From Mariprofundaceae bacterium (GTDB taxonomy: Bacteria; Pseudomonadota; Zetaproteobacteria; Mariprofundales; Mariprofundaceae): a DNA stretch of 17,434 bases. A program made the translations under genes and the position numbers. The number at the start of each line of letters is the position of its first letter. Position 1 is the stretch's first letter. This document shows, piece after piece, positions 1-8,049 of this stretch. Location of the stretch: positions 1 to 17,434 of the forward strand of contig JAUZQU010000061.1 in assembly GCA_030950835.1 (NCBI GenBank), read 5' to 3'. Below the pieces are notes generated by a model. That model was given only the letters and a program-made list of their open reading frames with translations, was not told where the DNA came from and did no database searches.

Positions 1-1186
1 CGTTGATTTCAGTAACAACGCCAGCGCCAACTGTACGTCCACCTTCGCGGATTGCGAACCTAAGTTCTTTATCCATTGCGATTGGTGTAATCAATGTAAC
101 ATCCATAGAGATATTATCTCCAGGCATTACCATTTCCGTGCCTTCCGGCAATTTAACAGAACCCGTCACATCCGTTGTACGGAAGTAAAACTGAGGACGG
201 TAACCGTCGAAGAATGGAGTATGACGTCCGCCTTCTTCTTTGTTCAAAATGTATGCTTCTGCTTGGAATCTAGTGTGTGGTTTGATTGAACCTGGCTTAG
301 CCAAAACTTGACCACGTTCAACATCTTCACGCTTGGTGCCACGAAGAAGTGCGCCGATGTTATCACCAGCTTCGCCACGATCAAGTAGTTTGCGGAACAT
401 TTCAACACCAGTACATGTAGTCACAGTTGTGTCACGAATACCTACGATTTCAATATCGTCAGCTACGTTCAAAACACCTTGCTCAATGCGACCAGTTACC
501 ACTGTACCACGACCAGAAATCGAGAACACATCTTCAATCGGCATCAAGAAATCTTTGTCCACTTCACGCTTAGGTGTCGGGATAAACGTATCCACAGCTT
601 CCATCAATCTATGAATCGCTGGAGCACCAATATCAGAAGTATCACCTTCCAACGCTTTCAATGCGGAACCAATGATTACAGGCGTGTCATCACCTGGGAA
701 ATCGTAAGAGTCAAGAAGCTCACGCACTTCCATTTCAACCAGTTCCAACAATTCTTCATCATCAACCATGTCAGCTTTGTTCAAGAACACAACCAAATGA
801 GGAACATTAACCTGACGTGCCAACAATAAATGCTCACGTGTTTGCGGCATAGGACCATCTGCTGCAGATACAACAAGAATACCACCATCCATTTGCGCTG
901 CGCCAGTAATCATGTTTTTCACATAATCAGCATGACCCGGGCAATCTACATGTGCGTAATGACGTGCTTCTGTTTCATATTCAACGTGTGCAGTTGAGAT
1001 TGTAATGCCGCGCTCACGCTCTTCTGGGGCACCATCAATATCAGCGTAATCTTTAAATACTGCTCCGCCTGTTTCAGACAAAACCTTGGTGATTGCTGCT
1101 GTTAATGTTGTTTTACCGTGATCCACGTGACCAATTGTACCAATGTTCACATGCGGCTTGTTGCGTTCAAACTTTTCCTTAGCCAT
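1..1186 (-). CDS. tuf: Elongation factor Tu (3' end cut by window edge)
   Basis: EF-Tu is the GTPase that carries aminoacyl-tRNA to the ribosomal A site in the cytoplasm. Reading from the ATG at 1186, the protein begins MAKEKFERNKPHVNIGTIGH. The GTPase motifs follow in order: GHVDHGKTT near residues 19-27, DCPGH near 81-85 and NKAD near 136-139, then the usual domain 2 and 3 sequence. About 395 codons are present. The frame is still open at base 1 after GVVTEIN, so only the last residue or so and the stop are missing. The ribosome binding site AGGAG overlaps the fusA stop, with 10 bp between fusA and tuf, so the two are translated from one message. It is the last visible gene of the str operon. 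Identification is certain; whether a second tuf copy exists cannot be seen here. Confidence 0.98.
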   Translation of the reverse strand, partial: MAKEKFERNKPHVNIGTIGHVDHGKTTLTAAITKVLSETGGAVFKDYADIDGAPEERERGITISTAHVEYETEARHYAHVDCPGHADYVKNMITGAAQMDGGILVVSAADGPMPQTREHLLLARQVNVPHLVVFLNKADMVDDEELLELVEMEVRELLDSYDFPGDDTPVIIGSALKALEGDTSDIGAPAIHRLMEAVDTFIPTPKREVDKDFLMPIEDVFSISGRGTVVTGRIEQGVLNVADDIEIVGIRDTTVTTCTGVEMFRKLLDRGEAGDNIGALLRGTKREDVERGQVLAKPGSIKPHTRFQAEAYILNKEEGGRHTPFFDGYRPQFYFRTTDVTGSVKLPEGTEMVMPGDNISMDVTLITPIAMDKELRFAIREGGRTVGAGVVTEIN

Positions 1187-1196
1187 AACTAAACTC

Positions 1197-3275
1197 CTAA
1201 CCTTTTACACTTGCAATAATTTCTTCTGTAATGTTACGCGGCACTTCTTCATAATGCACAAACTGCATGGTATACGTTGCCCGACCTTGTGACATCGAAC
1301 GTACGTTTGTTGAATAACCAAACATTTCTGACAATGGAACCTCAGCATCTACGCATTTGGCAACACCACGGTCACTCATGCCTTGAATCTTACCACGGCG
1401 GCGATTTAAATCACCAACGATATCACCCATATAATCTTCTGGAGTAACAACCTCAACTTTCATGATTGGCTCAAGAATAACAGGTCTACATTCTGCACAA
1501 CCTTTGCGGAAACCCATAGAGGCAGCAACTTTAAACGCCATCTCGTTCGAATCCACATCATGGTAAGAACCATCTACCAAAGCAACTTTAATGTCCACCA
1601 TAGGGTAACCAGCCAAGACACCATTACTCATGGCCTCTTCACAACCTTTACCTACTGCAGGAATATACTCACGCGGCACTACACCACCACTAATTTTGTC
1701 TTCAAACTCAAAACCACCACCTGGTTCCAAAGGTTCAATTTCCAACCAAACATGACCAAACTGACCACGTCCACCTGATTGACGCACAAACTTACCTTCA
1801 AATTTACCTGAACCACGAATCGTTTCACGGTATGCCACTTGAGGTTTACCAATATTCGCATCCACATTAAATTCACGGCGCATTCTATCTACAAGAATCT
1901 CTAGATGAAGCTCACCCATACCTGAAATAATGGTTTGACCTGTCTCTTCATCCGTTTTAACACGGAAAGAAGGATCCTCTGCTGCCAACTTACCAAGACC
2001 AACACCCATCTTCTCTTGGTCAGCCTTAGTTTTAGGCTCAATGGCTACCGAAATTACTGGCTCTGGAAACTCCATACGCTCAAGCACAATCGGCTCATCC
2101 ATATCACAAAGTGTATCACCAGTAGTGGTCGATTTAAGACCAACAGCTGCGGCGATGTCGCCAGCACGAACTTCTTTAATCTCTTTACGGTCATTGGCAT
2201 GCATCTGCAAAATACGACCAATACGCTCACGCTTGTTTTTCACTGAGTTCAAAACATACGAACCTGACTCAAGCACGCCTGAATATACACGGAAGAAGGT
2301 CAAGACACCCACAAATGGGTCCGTCATCACTTTAAATGCCAATGATGAAAACGGTGCCTCATCAGAAGCCTCTCGTGTATCTTCTTCATCAGAATCCATC
2401 TTAACGCCATTAATCGCAGGCACATCTACAGGTGCTGGCATATAATCAACCACTGCATCCAACAAAGTTTGCACACCCTTGTTTTTGAACGCCGTACCAC
2501 AAAGCACAGGGATAATCGAAATATCCAACACAGCCTTGCGAATCGCTGCTTTTAACTGCTCAATAGGAACGTCTTCACCACCAAGGTGTTTTTCCATCAA
2601 TTCTTCATCCACCATAGACACTGCATCCATGAGGATTTCGCGGTATTCATCGGCTTGATCTTGAAGCTCAGCAGGGATATCTTCAATCGAATAATCCGAA
2701 CCCATCTCTTCGTCTTTCCAGACGAATGCTTTCATACTTACCAAGTCAATCACGCCTTTAAAGTCTTCTTCAGCACCAATCGGCACATTCAAAGGAACAG
2801 CGTTATGACCAAGCTGTGCGCCAATTTCATCTACTACGCGAAAAAACTCAGCGCCAGTTCTGTCCATCTTGTTGACAAAGGCAATACGAGGAACGTTATA
2901 ACGATCTGCTTGACGCCAAACTGTTACAGATAGCGGCTGAACACCACCTACTGCACAGAAAACACCTACTGCACCATCAAGCACACGCAAAGAACGCTCT
3001 ACTTCAATCGTAAAGTCAACGTGACCAGGTGTATCAATAATATTCACATGATGATCAGACCAGTGACAGGTTGTCGCTGCTGATGTAATGGTAATACCGC
3101 GTTCTTGCTCTTGTTCCATCCAGTCCATGGTTGCCGCGCCATCGTGAACTTCACCGATTTTATGCGAAACGCCAGTATAAAAAAGAATACGCTCAGTAAT
3201 GGTAGTTTTACCTGCATCAATATGTGCCATGATGCCAATATTACGTACGCGCTCAAGTGGTGTCTGTCTAGCCAC
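1197..3275 (-). CDS. fusA: Elongation factor G
   Basis: EF-G is the GTPase that drives ribosomal translocation and, with ribosome recycling factor, subunit splitting. The 692-residue length is typical. The G motifs are AHIDAGKTT (residues 17-25), DTPGH (81-85) and NKMD (135-138), and the C-terminal domains IV and V carry the familiar GGVVPREYIPAV and RRGKIQGM segments. The start is a GTG at 3275, preceded by AAAGGAG at good spacing; the sequence then reads MARQTPLERVRNIGIMAHID. It lies third in the rpsL-rpsG-fusA-tuf order. An 82-bp spacer separates it from rpsG, longer than the other gaps in the operon, and contains a small hairpin. Nothing looks altered in the protein. Confidence 0.98.
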   Translation of the reverse strand: MARQTPLERVRNIGIMAHIDAGKTTITERILFYTGVSHKIGEVHDGAATMDWMEQEQERGITITSAATTCHWSDHHVNIIDTPGHVDFTIEVERSLRVLDGAVGVFCAVGGVQPLSVTVWRQADRYNVPRIAFVNKMDRTGAEFFRVVDEIGAQLGHNAVPLNVPIGAEEDFKGVIDLVSMKAFVWKDEEMGSDYSIEDIPAELQDQADEYREILMDAVSMVDEELMEKHLGGEDVPIEQLKAAIRKAVLDISIIPVLCGTAFKNKGVQTLLDAVVDYMPAPVDVPAINGVKMDSDEEDTREASDEAPFSSLAFKVMTDPFVGVLTFFRVYSGVLESGSYVLNSVKNKRERIGRILQMHANDRKEIKEVRAGDIAAAVGLKSTTTGDTLCDMDEPIVLERMEFPEPVISVAIEPKTKADQEKMGVGLGKLAAEDPSFRVKTDEETGQTIISGMGELHLEILVDRMRREFNVDANIGKPQVAYRETIRGSGKFEGKFVRQSGGRGQFGHVWLEIEPLEPGGGFEFEDKISGGVVPREYIPAVGKGCEEAMSNGVLAGYPMVDIKVALVDGSYHDVDSNEMAFKVAASMGFRKGCAECRPVILEPIMKVEVVTPEDYMGDIVGDLNRRRGKIQGMSDRGVAKCVDAEVPLSEMFGYSTNVRSMSQGRATYTMQFVHYEEVPRNITEEIIASVKG

Positions 3276-3332
3276 GAATGTCTCCTTTATAACCTAAACT
3301 GTTTAGAACAATTAAAATATTTCTCTAACTAC

Positions 3333-3349
3333 GCCTGCAAAAAGCAGGC
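3333..3349 (-). other. Hairpin in the rpsG-fusA spacer
   Basis: A perfect 6-bp stem with a 5-nt loop (GCCTGC-AAAAA-GCAGGC on the plus strand) lies 8 bp after the rpsG stop. In the transcript it is not followed by a U run; a U-rich stretch precedes it instead. It is therefore unlikely to be a simple intrinsic terminator, and may be an RNA processing or stability element. A second, weaker odd palindrome, CTAAAC-T-GTTTAG, lies at 3294-3306, just upstream of the fusA ribosome binding site. Function is inferred only. Confidence 0.35.
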
Positions 3350-3357
3350 TAAAAATC

Positions 3358-3828
3358 TTACCAGCGAAAGTGTGAAAACGCCTTGTTGGCTTCAGCCATT
3401 CTATGTGTTTCATCACGTTTCTTAAATGCGCCGCCACGTTCGGACAAAGCATCTACCAATTCATTTCCCAAACGTTCAGCCATAGTTTGCTCAGAGCGCT
3501 TGCGCGAAAAATCAATCAACCAACGCACAGCCAACGATGCCTGCCTACGATCAGATACTTCAATCGGCACTTGGTATGTAGCTCCACCAACACGGCGGGA
3601 CTTCACTTCAACCAAGGGGCGAATCGCTTCTAAAGCACGATGAATCACATTCAACGCATCTTCGCCTGTCTTTTTAGCAGCAAGCTCCATTGCACCATAA
3701 ACGATTGCTTCTGCTTTTGCTTTTTTACCATCCAACATAATTGCGTTTACAACCGTGGATACTTTAGTGTCACCAAATTTTGCATCTGGGGTAATCGGGC
3801 GACGGGTAACTGGACCTTTACGTGGCAT
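3358..3828 (-). CDS. rpsG: 30S ribosomal protein S7
   Basis: S7 nucleates assembly of the 30S head by binding the 3' major domain of 16S rRNA, and contacts mRNA near the exit site. The 156-residue product starts MPRKGPVTRRPITPD and holds the conserved block RRVGGATYQVPIEV, followed by RRQASLAVRWLI and the C-terminal KKRDETHRMAEANKAF, all diagnostic of bacterial S7. The ATG at 3828 is preceded by an AGAGGA-type ribosome binding site. It starts 15 bp after rpsL ends and belongs to the str operon. In E. coli S7 acts as the autogenous translational repressor of this operon by binding the rpsL-rpsG spacer. Here that spacer is only 15 bp, so the E. coli control structure is probably absent. Confidence 0.98.
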   Translation of the reverse strand: MPRKGPVTRRPITPDAKFGDTKVSTVVNAIMLDGKKAKAEAIVYGAMELAAKKTGEDALNVIHRALEAIRPLVEVKSRRVGGATYQVPIEVSDRRQASLAVRWLIDFSRKRSEQTMAERLGNELVDALSERGGAFKKRDETHRMAEANKAFSHFRW

Positions 3829-3843
3829 TTCTAAATTCCTCTC

Positions 3844-4215
3844 TTACTTCGGACGCTTAGCGCCATACTTCGAGCGAGCCTGTTTACGGCCTTCAACACC
3901 CGTAGTATCCAGCACACCACGTAATACATGATAACGAACACCTGGCAAATCTTTTACACGTCCACCACGAATCAGCACAACACTATGCTCTTGCAGACGG
4001 TGACCTTCACCTGGGATATAAGCTGTAACTTCATGACCATTGGTCAAACGCACACGAGCAACCTTACGCAAAGCCGAGTTAGGCTTTTTAGGGGTTGTAG
4101 TATAAACACGCGTACAAACACCGCGACGTTGCGGACATGCTTGCAATGCTGGAACTTTATTAATCTTACGCTTGTCAGTGCGCGACTTGCGAATTAACTG
4201 GTTAATTGTTGGCAT
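3844..4215 (-). CDS. rpsL: 30S ribosomal protein S12
   Basis: S12 sits at the decoding centre of the 30S subunit and governs accuracy. The 123-residue protein has the invariant TTPKKPNSALRKV segment and GGRVKDLPGVRYH. Lys43 and Lys88 (counting Met) are the residues whose replacement classically gives streptomycin resistance, and both are wild type here. Asp89, the site of RimO methylthiolation in other bacteria, is also present. The ATG at 4215 is preceded by GAGGAAACG. The upstream gene is a potassium-channel-like gene ending only 15 bp away, not rpoC, which is unusual for a str operon. The promoter must lie inside or before those upstream membrane-protein genes. Confidence 0.98.
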   Translation of the reverse strand: MPTINQLIRKSRTDKRKINKVPALQACPQRRGVCTRVYTTTPKKPNSALRKVARVRLTNGHEVTAYIPGEGHRLQEHSVVLIRGGRVKDLPGVRYHVLRGVLDTTGVEGRKQARSKYGAKRPK

Positions 4216-4230
4216 CGTTTCCTCTTCTCA

Positions 4231-4986
4231 CTATCCTCTATGCAAACGCTTCTTTACGATACGCAGCTTGCGAGGGCGGCGAAACATAGGGGCGGACTTT
4301 TTATCTGTCAATCTTTTTTTCAACGCTGCATCTTCTTGCTGCTGCATTTCACGCTTTTTCCCAATAGATTCAACAAAGTACGTCAAGTTGGCAATCATCA
4401 GGGAATATAACGTAATGCCAAACACCATGGTTAATACTGCCACAATACGCCCGCCAGACGTGATAGGCACGATATCACCGTAACCCACGGTAGTCAGTGT
4501 GACAAAAGCCCACCACAAACCATCACTAACTTGCCCAAACGCAGGATTATGCCCACGTTCCAACAAAAACACACTCGCACCAAACAAAAACACCACGCCA
4601 AAAATCAAAGCCATCGCCGCCGGCAAGCTTTCGCTGGACAAGACCAGCATACGAATCAGTTTCTGTTGATTGCCTCGAATCAAGGCTGTCAGGCGCAACA
4701 CAGGTGCAAGCCCTGCTACTTTAAATGCCACCAGCAAACGCAATGCAGGTGAGGCTAGTAATACCACCAACGCCAAGTCCAGCCAATTTGCCCTGAGATA
4801 ACCAGCACGATCATCTGCAACTTTCCAACGTACCATAAACAGAATCACAAACACCAGCAACACCAAGAAACCTGCCCAAGCAGGTGCTTGTTGCCAAAGC
4901 GACAGACCCACTGAAAGCAAGGTCACCAACAGCAACCCCCCGTCTAATAGACGTTCCAACAGGCGTCGGCGGGTTGTTTGTTTCAT
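4231..4986 (-). CDS. Potassium channel family protein (voltage-gated-like)
   Basis: Predicted inner-membrane K+ channel subunit of 251 residues. The selectivity filter TVGYGD is at residues 166-171, within a pore loop (GLWWAFVTLTTVGYGDIVP) flanked by hydrophobic helices at about 121-142 and 181-205. Four hydrophobic segments occupy the first 120 residues. One, at about 80-105, carries spaced arginines like a short S4 voltage sensor (ALRLLV...PVLRLTALIR). The C-terminal tail, from about 207, is basic and lacks a visible RCK or cyclic-nucleotide domain. The gene starts 3 bp after the UPF0114 gene stops, so the two are almost surely translationally coupled, and it ends 15 bp before rpsL. The ion specificity follows from the filter; physiological gating is unknown. 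Confidence 0.88.
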   Translation of the reverse strand: MKQTTRRRLLERLLDGGLLLVTLLSVGLSLWQQAPAWAGFLVLLVFVILFMVRWKVADDRAGYLRANWLDLALVVLLASPALRLLVAFKVAGLAPVLRLTALIRGNQQKLIRMLVLSSESLPAAMALIFGVVFLFGASVFLLERGHNPAFGQVSDGLWWAFVTLTTVGYGDIVPITSGGRIVAVLTMVFGITLYSLMIANLTYFVESIGKKREMQQQEDAALKKRLTDKKSAPMFRRPRKLRIVKKRLHRG

Positions 4987-4989
4987 CTG

Positions 4990-5502
4990 TTACGAAGATT
5001 TTCCAGCTTTATGGCTAAAGTATCCCGCCAATGATACCAATAAAATACCTGCACCCATGTACAAAATATCAAGTGGTTCATCAAAGGTAACGTGCAACAC
5101 CTTTTTGAAAAAAGCTACAATCAGAATCATCAAAATCACTTTACCCAAACGATCCTTCAAATCATCCAGCGTATTAATGACTAAAATATTGCTTGCCGTA
5201 TCTTTACCATGCGCCACTTCTATTTTAGCAATAAACAATTCATAAAGACCCAATGCAAAAATCAACAATACTGTTGCCAATAAAAAATCATCGACTGCTG
5301 TGATGATATGGCTGACTGCCCGCACATGAAAGTCTGGGTATGACACACCAAGAAAGGTCATCTTCACATAATCTATGGCTAAATGCACCATGTCTGCGGC
5401 CGACAATAAAAATAGCAACACCATCCCAATAATGGATGAAATCACTGCCAATATCACCACATACCTTGAATTCCACAACATTTTTTCAAACAATAACTTC
5501 AT
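4990..5502 (-). CDS. UPF0114 (YqhA-like) inner-membrane protein
   Basis: Small integral membrane protein of the uncharacterised UPF0114/YqhA family. I chose the ATG at 5502 (170 residues, MKLLFEKMLWNSRY) because AGGAG sits 5 nt before it; the in-frame GTG at 5508 overlaps that ribosome binding site. Hydrophobic segments lie at about residues 12-34, 64-90, 117-135 and 142-160. The family features are the N-terminal FE.MLWNSR, the DDFLLA...LGLYELFI segment and the following DLKDRLGKVILMILIV helix. No function is established for the family. Its tight coupling to the K+ channel gene suggests a shared job in ion transport or membrane potential, which is inference. A 106-bp gap to yajR could hold the promoter, but I see no convincing -35/-10 pair. 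Confidence 0.85.
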   Translation of the reverse strand: MKLLFEKMLWNSRYVVILAVISSIIGMVLLFLLSAADMVHLAIDYVKMTFLGVSYPDFHVRAVSHIITAVDDFLLATVLLIFALGLYELFIAKIEVAHGKDTASNILVINTLDDLKDRLGKVILMILIVAFFKKVLHVTFDEPLDILYMGAGILLVSLAGYFSHKAGKSS

Positions 5503-5608
5503 CTTCACTCCTCATTTCTTCCATCTCAGCAACACATGGTTGCTCACGCCAATAAATCACAAACGCAAAAACCTTGCCATCATTTCAAACCTGCTTTCCA
5601 ACACTTCC

Positions 5609-7009
5609 CTAGCGCACCAACCGCGCCGCTGCCACCAACGCCGATTCATCCACTACTTTTTTATCAATTTTACAATATGCAGCCTGCTCTTCTTGGATAA
5701 TCAATACTTCCTCTACCCCGTTAAACGCTAACAATCGTTGCGTTAAATGTTCCACTTCATCTTGGTTGTTCACTTTTGCTTTTAAAGTTAACGTGGCTAA
5801 ATATGGAGGGTGTGCCATAAACAAAGCAATCAACCACCAAACACCCAGCAGCACAAAGACCACCCAGAATACCTCGGCAAAGTTCTCAACTACAGGGTCA
5901 TACAGAAATCCACCCAACATACCGCCCAAAAATGCGCCAAAGAACTGACTCGTATTAAACACCCCAATGGCAGTGCCTTTGGCGCCTACAGGTGCATATT
6001 TGGAAACCATGGATGGCAAACTCGCTTCCAAAGTATTAAAACCAATGAAAAACAACAATAACCCTGCACCAACCCACCATAATGAGTCATGCATAGTGGC
6101 AAACAGCAAACTCGCTGCCATCAGCAAAGCGATAGACAACAAAAACACCTGTTTCATCATACGTTTGGCTTCGGCAATGATAATCAGTGGAATCATCAAG
6201 ACAAAAGCCACCAGCATCACTGGTAAATACAACTTCCACTGTTCCGCTTGGGCTAATAACTCATGCGCAGGATTTGCCAATACCAAGGGTAATACCACAA
6301 ATAATGCCATCAATGCCATGTGTAATAACAACACCCCAATATCCAAACGTAATAAGGCATCATGTTTCAATACATGTTTTAACATCCCAGGCGTTAACTC
6401 ACTATCACTATGATGTGAAGATAATACAGGGTCTGGCACCACAAGATACAATACCAAGATAGAAATCAAAGAAAACACAGCCATCAAATAAAAGATGCCC
6501 GACACCCCAACCCAAGCATCTAAAATCGGGGCAACTGCCATAGACACCGCAAAGGACAAACCAATCGTAATGCCAATGCTCGCCATCGCTTTAGTGCGAT
6601 GTTCTTCGCGGGTTAAATCTGCGGTTAAAGCAATGATTGCCGCAGCCACTGCGCCTGAACCTTGGATAATCCTACCCAACAACACACCTTCAATCGAATC
6701 CGACATCGCAGCAATCACACTGCCAATAGCAAAAATCAACATACCCAGAGCAATCACAGGTTTACGCCCAAATTTGTCCGACATCATACCAAAAGGAATC
6801 TGAAACAAGGCCTGCGTCAAACCATAAGCACCCAAAGCAATACCCACCAACCTAGGATCGTCCATAGCGCCTTCTAAACCATAAGCATAGGTAGAAAATA
6901 CAGGTAAAATAAGGAATAAACCCATCATACGCAAAGCAAAAATGCTGGACAATGCACCTACAGATCTACGCTCTAAAGCATTCATACTGGATTGATTCGA
7001 CTTTCTCAT
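5609..7009 (-). CDS. yajR: MFS transporter YajR with C-terminal YAM domain
   Basis: A 12-helix major facilitator superfamily protein, probably a proton-driven exporter in the inner membrane; the natural substrate of YajR is not established. The N-terminal half holds FSTYAYGL, GAYGLTQALFQIPFG and the motif A stretch MMSDKFGRKPVIALG. The centre holds AEAKRMMKQVFLL, and the second half ends with SKYAPVGAKGTAIGVFNTSQ and FMAHPPYLATLTL, all close to E. coli YajR. The last 65 or so residues form a predicted soluble ferredoxin-like YAM domain (VEEVLIIQEEQAAYCKIDKK). The start is uncertain: the ATG at 7009 is chosen, a GTG at 7039 and an ATG at 6985 are alternatives, and none has a strong ribosome binding site. 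It follows mutY after 71 bp. Confidence 0.92.
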   Translation of the reverse strand: MRKSNQSSMNALERRSVGALSSIFALRMMGLFLILPVFSTYAYGLEGAMDDPRLVGIALGAYGLTQALFQIPFGMMSDKFGRKPVIALGMLIFAIGSVIAAMSDSIEGVLLGRIIQGSGAVAAAIIALTADLTREEHRTKAMASIGITIGLSFAVSMAVAPILDAWVGVSGIFYLMAVFSLISILVLYLVVPDPVLSSHHSDSELTPGMLKHVLKHDALLRLDIGVLLLHMALMALFVVLPLVLANPAHELLAQAEQWKLYLPVMLVAFVLMIPLIIIAEAKRMMKQVFLLSIALLMAASLLFATMHDSLWWVGAGLLLFFIGFNTLEASLPSMVSKYAPVGAKGTAIGVFNTSQFFGAFLGGMLGGFLYDPVVENFAEVFWVVFVLLGVWWLIALFMAHPPYLATLTLKAKVNNQDEVEHLTQRLLAFNGVEEVLIIQEEQAAYCKIDKKVVDESALVAAARLVR

Positions 7010-7080
7010 AACACCCGCTGACCTTTTACAAATATGCACACAATCCTACTGCTTTGCACCTTATTGTCATTGTTTCGACT

Positions 7081-8031
7081 TTAATCCGACATAAAGTCTA
7101 ACTGATGATGCGTCAACAAACGCTGAATACCTGTAGGAATGGCATAATCTGCCCGATTATTCGCCCACCTACCTGAGCCTTGCGGCACCGTTGATTGCTG
7201 AATCAACTGCAAGTGCAAACGCCTATGCGTCAGTACATGTAGTATATCGGCAGTTTTTTCTGGTTTTTTGTCCAATTCCACGATGGGTGGTGTCCATAAA
7301 CCTGCCCAAATGCCCGAATCAGGGCGCTGTTGCAACCAAATCCCTCGCTTTGCGCACAAAAACAACTGCACTTGCCAGTATACATCCTTACTTTTGGCTT
7401 TCTTGGGCTTTTTCTCAGGGGGTGTAAATGCAGATAAACACCATTCAGATACAGGACAAGCCGCACAATTCCGCTTTTTGGCTTGGCAATGTGTTGCCCC
7501 AAGCTCCATCAATGCCTGATTCCACATGTCTGGTCTATCGACATCCAACATCCACGTTTGCGCAATCTGCCACAAGTCTTTATCGTTATAGGTTTGATGG
7601 TTCCAAGCTGAAAACACCCTTTTCACATTCGCATCCAACACAGGACTAGCTTGCCCAAAACAAAACGCGGCAATCGCACCTGCTGTTGAGCGACCAATGC
7701 CAGGCAGCTGCATCATCACTTGCATATCTTGCGGAAAAACACCCCCATGTTGTTGTACAATCCGAATCGCCGCAGCATGGATAAACCTCGCCCTACGGTA
7801 ATAACCCAAACCCTCCCACTGCTTGAGCACTTGATCCAAGTCTGCAGCGGCAAGGCTTTGTATATCTGGAAAGTGTTTAAACCAAGCTGCATATCGTGGT
7901 AGCACTGTTTTGACTTGGGTTTGTTGCAGCATGACTTCAGAAATCCAAATCGCATAAGGCTGTTGCGTATGCCGCCAAGGTAAATCGCGGGCATGTTGTT
8001 TATACCAATCGAATAAGGCATGGGAAATCAT
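7081..8031 (-). CDS. mutY: Adenine DNA glycosylase MutY
   Basis: Base-excision repair enzyme that removes adenine mispaired with 8-oxoguanine. It has 316 residues, slightly shorter than E. coli MutY. The catalytic glutamate is E32 in SEVMLQQTQV. The helix-hairpin-helix is LPGIGRSTAGAIAAF (109-123), followed by the catalytic aspartate D133 in LDANVKR. The [4Fe-4S] cluster ligands fit C182-x6-C189-x2-C192-x5-C198. The C-terminal third is the NUDIX-like 8-oxoG recognition domain, with WLQQRPDSGIWAGLWTPP. The ATG at 8031 has only a weak ribosome binding site and lies 18 bp after the TonB-like gene, so translation is probably coupled within a gltX-tonB-mutY transcript. All catalytic residues are intact, so the enzyme should be active. 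Confidence 0.97.
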   Translation of the reverse strand: MISHALFDWYKQHARDLPWRHTQQPYAIWISEVMLQQTQVKTVLPRYAAWFKHFPDIQSLAAADLDQVLKQWEGLGYYRRARFIHAAAIRIVQQHGGVFPQDMQVMMQLPGIGRSTAGAIAAFCFGQASPVLDANVKRVFSAWNHQTYNDKDLWQIAQTWMLDVDRPDMWNQALMELGATHCQAKKRNCAACPVSEWCLSAFTPPEKKPKKAKSKDVYWQVQLFLCAKRGIWLQQRPDSGIWAGLWTPPIVELDKKPEKTADILHVLTHRRLHLQLIQQSTVPQGSGRWANNRADYAIPTGIQRLLTHHQLDFMSD

Positions 8032-8049
8032 ACGTTGCTCATCTTCATC

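Noticed and set aside
333..829. Plus-strand frames overlapping tuf, fusA, gltX and other minus-strand genes
   Set aside because: They are antisense shadows of strongly conserved proteins, with no ribosome binding sites or recognisable products.
3276..3310. Separate fusA promoter around TTAATT/TTATAA on the minus strand
   Set aside because: The -10-like box touches the ribosome binding site, so a transcript from it would lack a usable leader.
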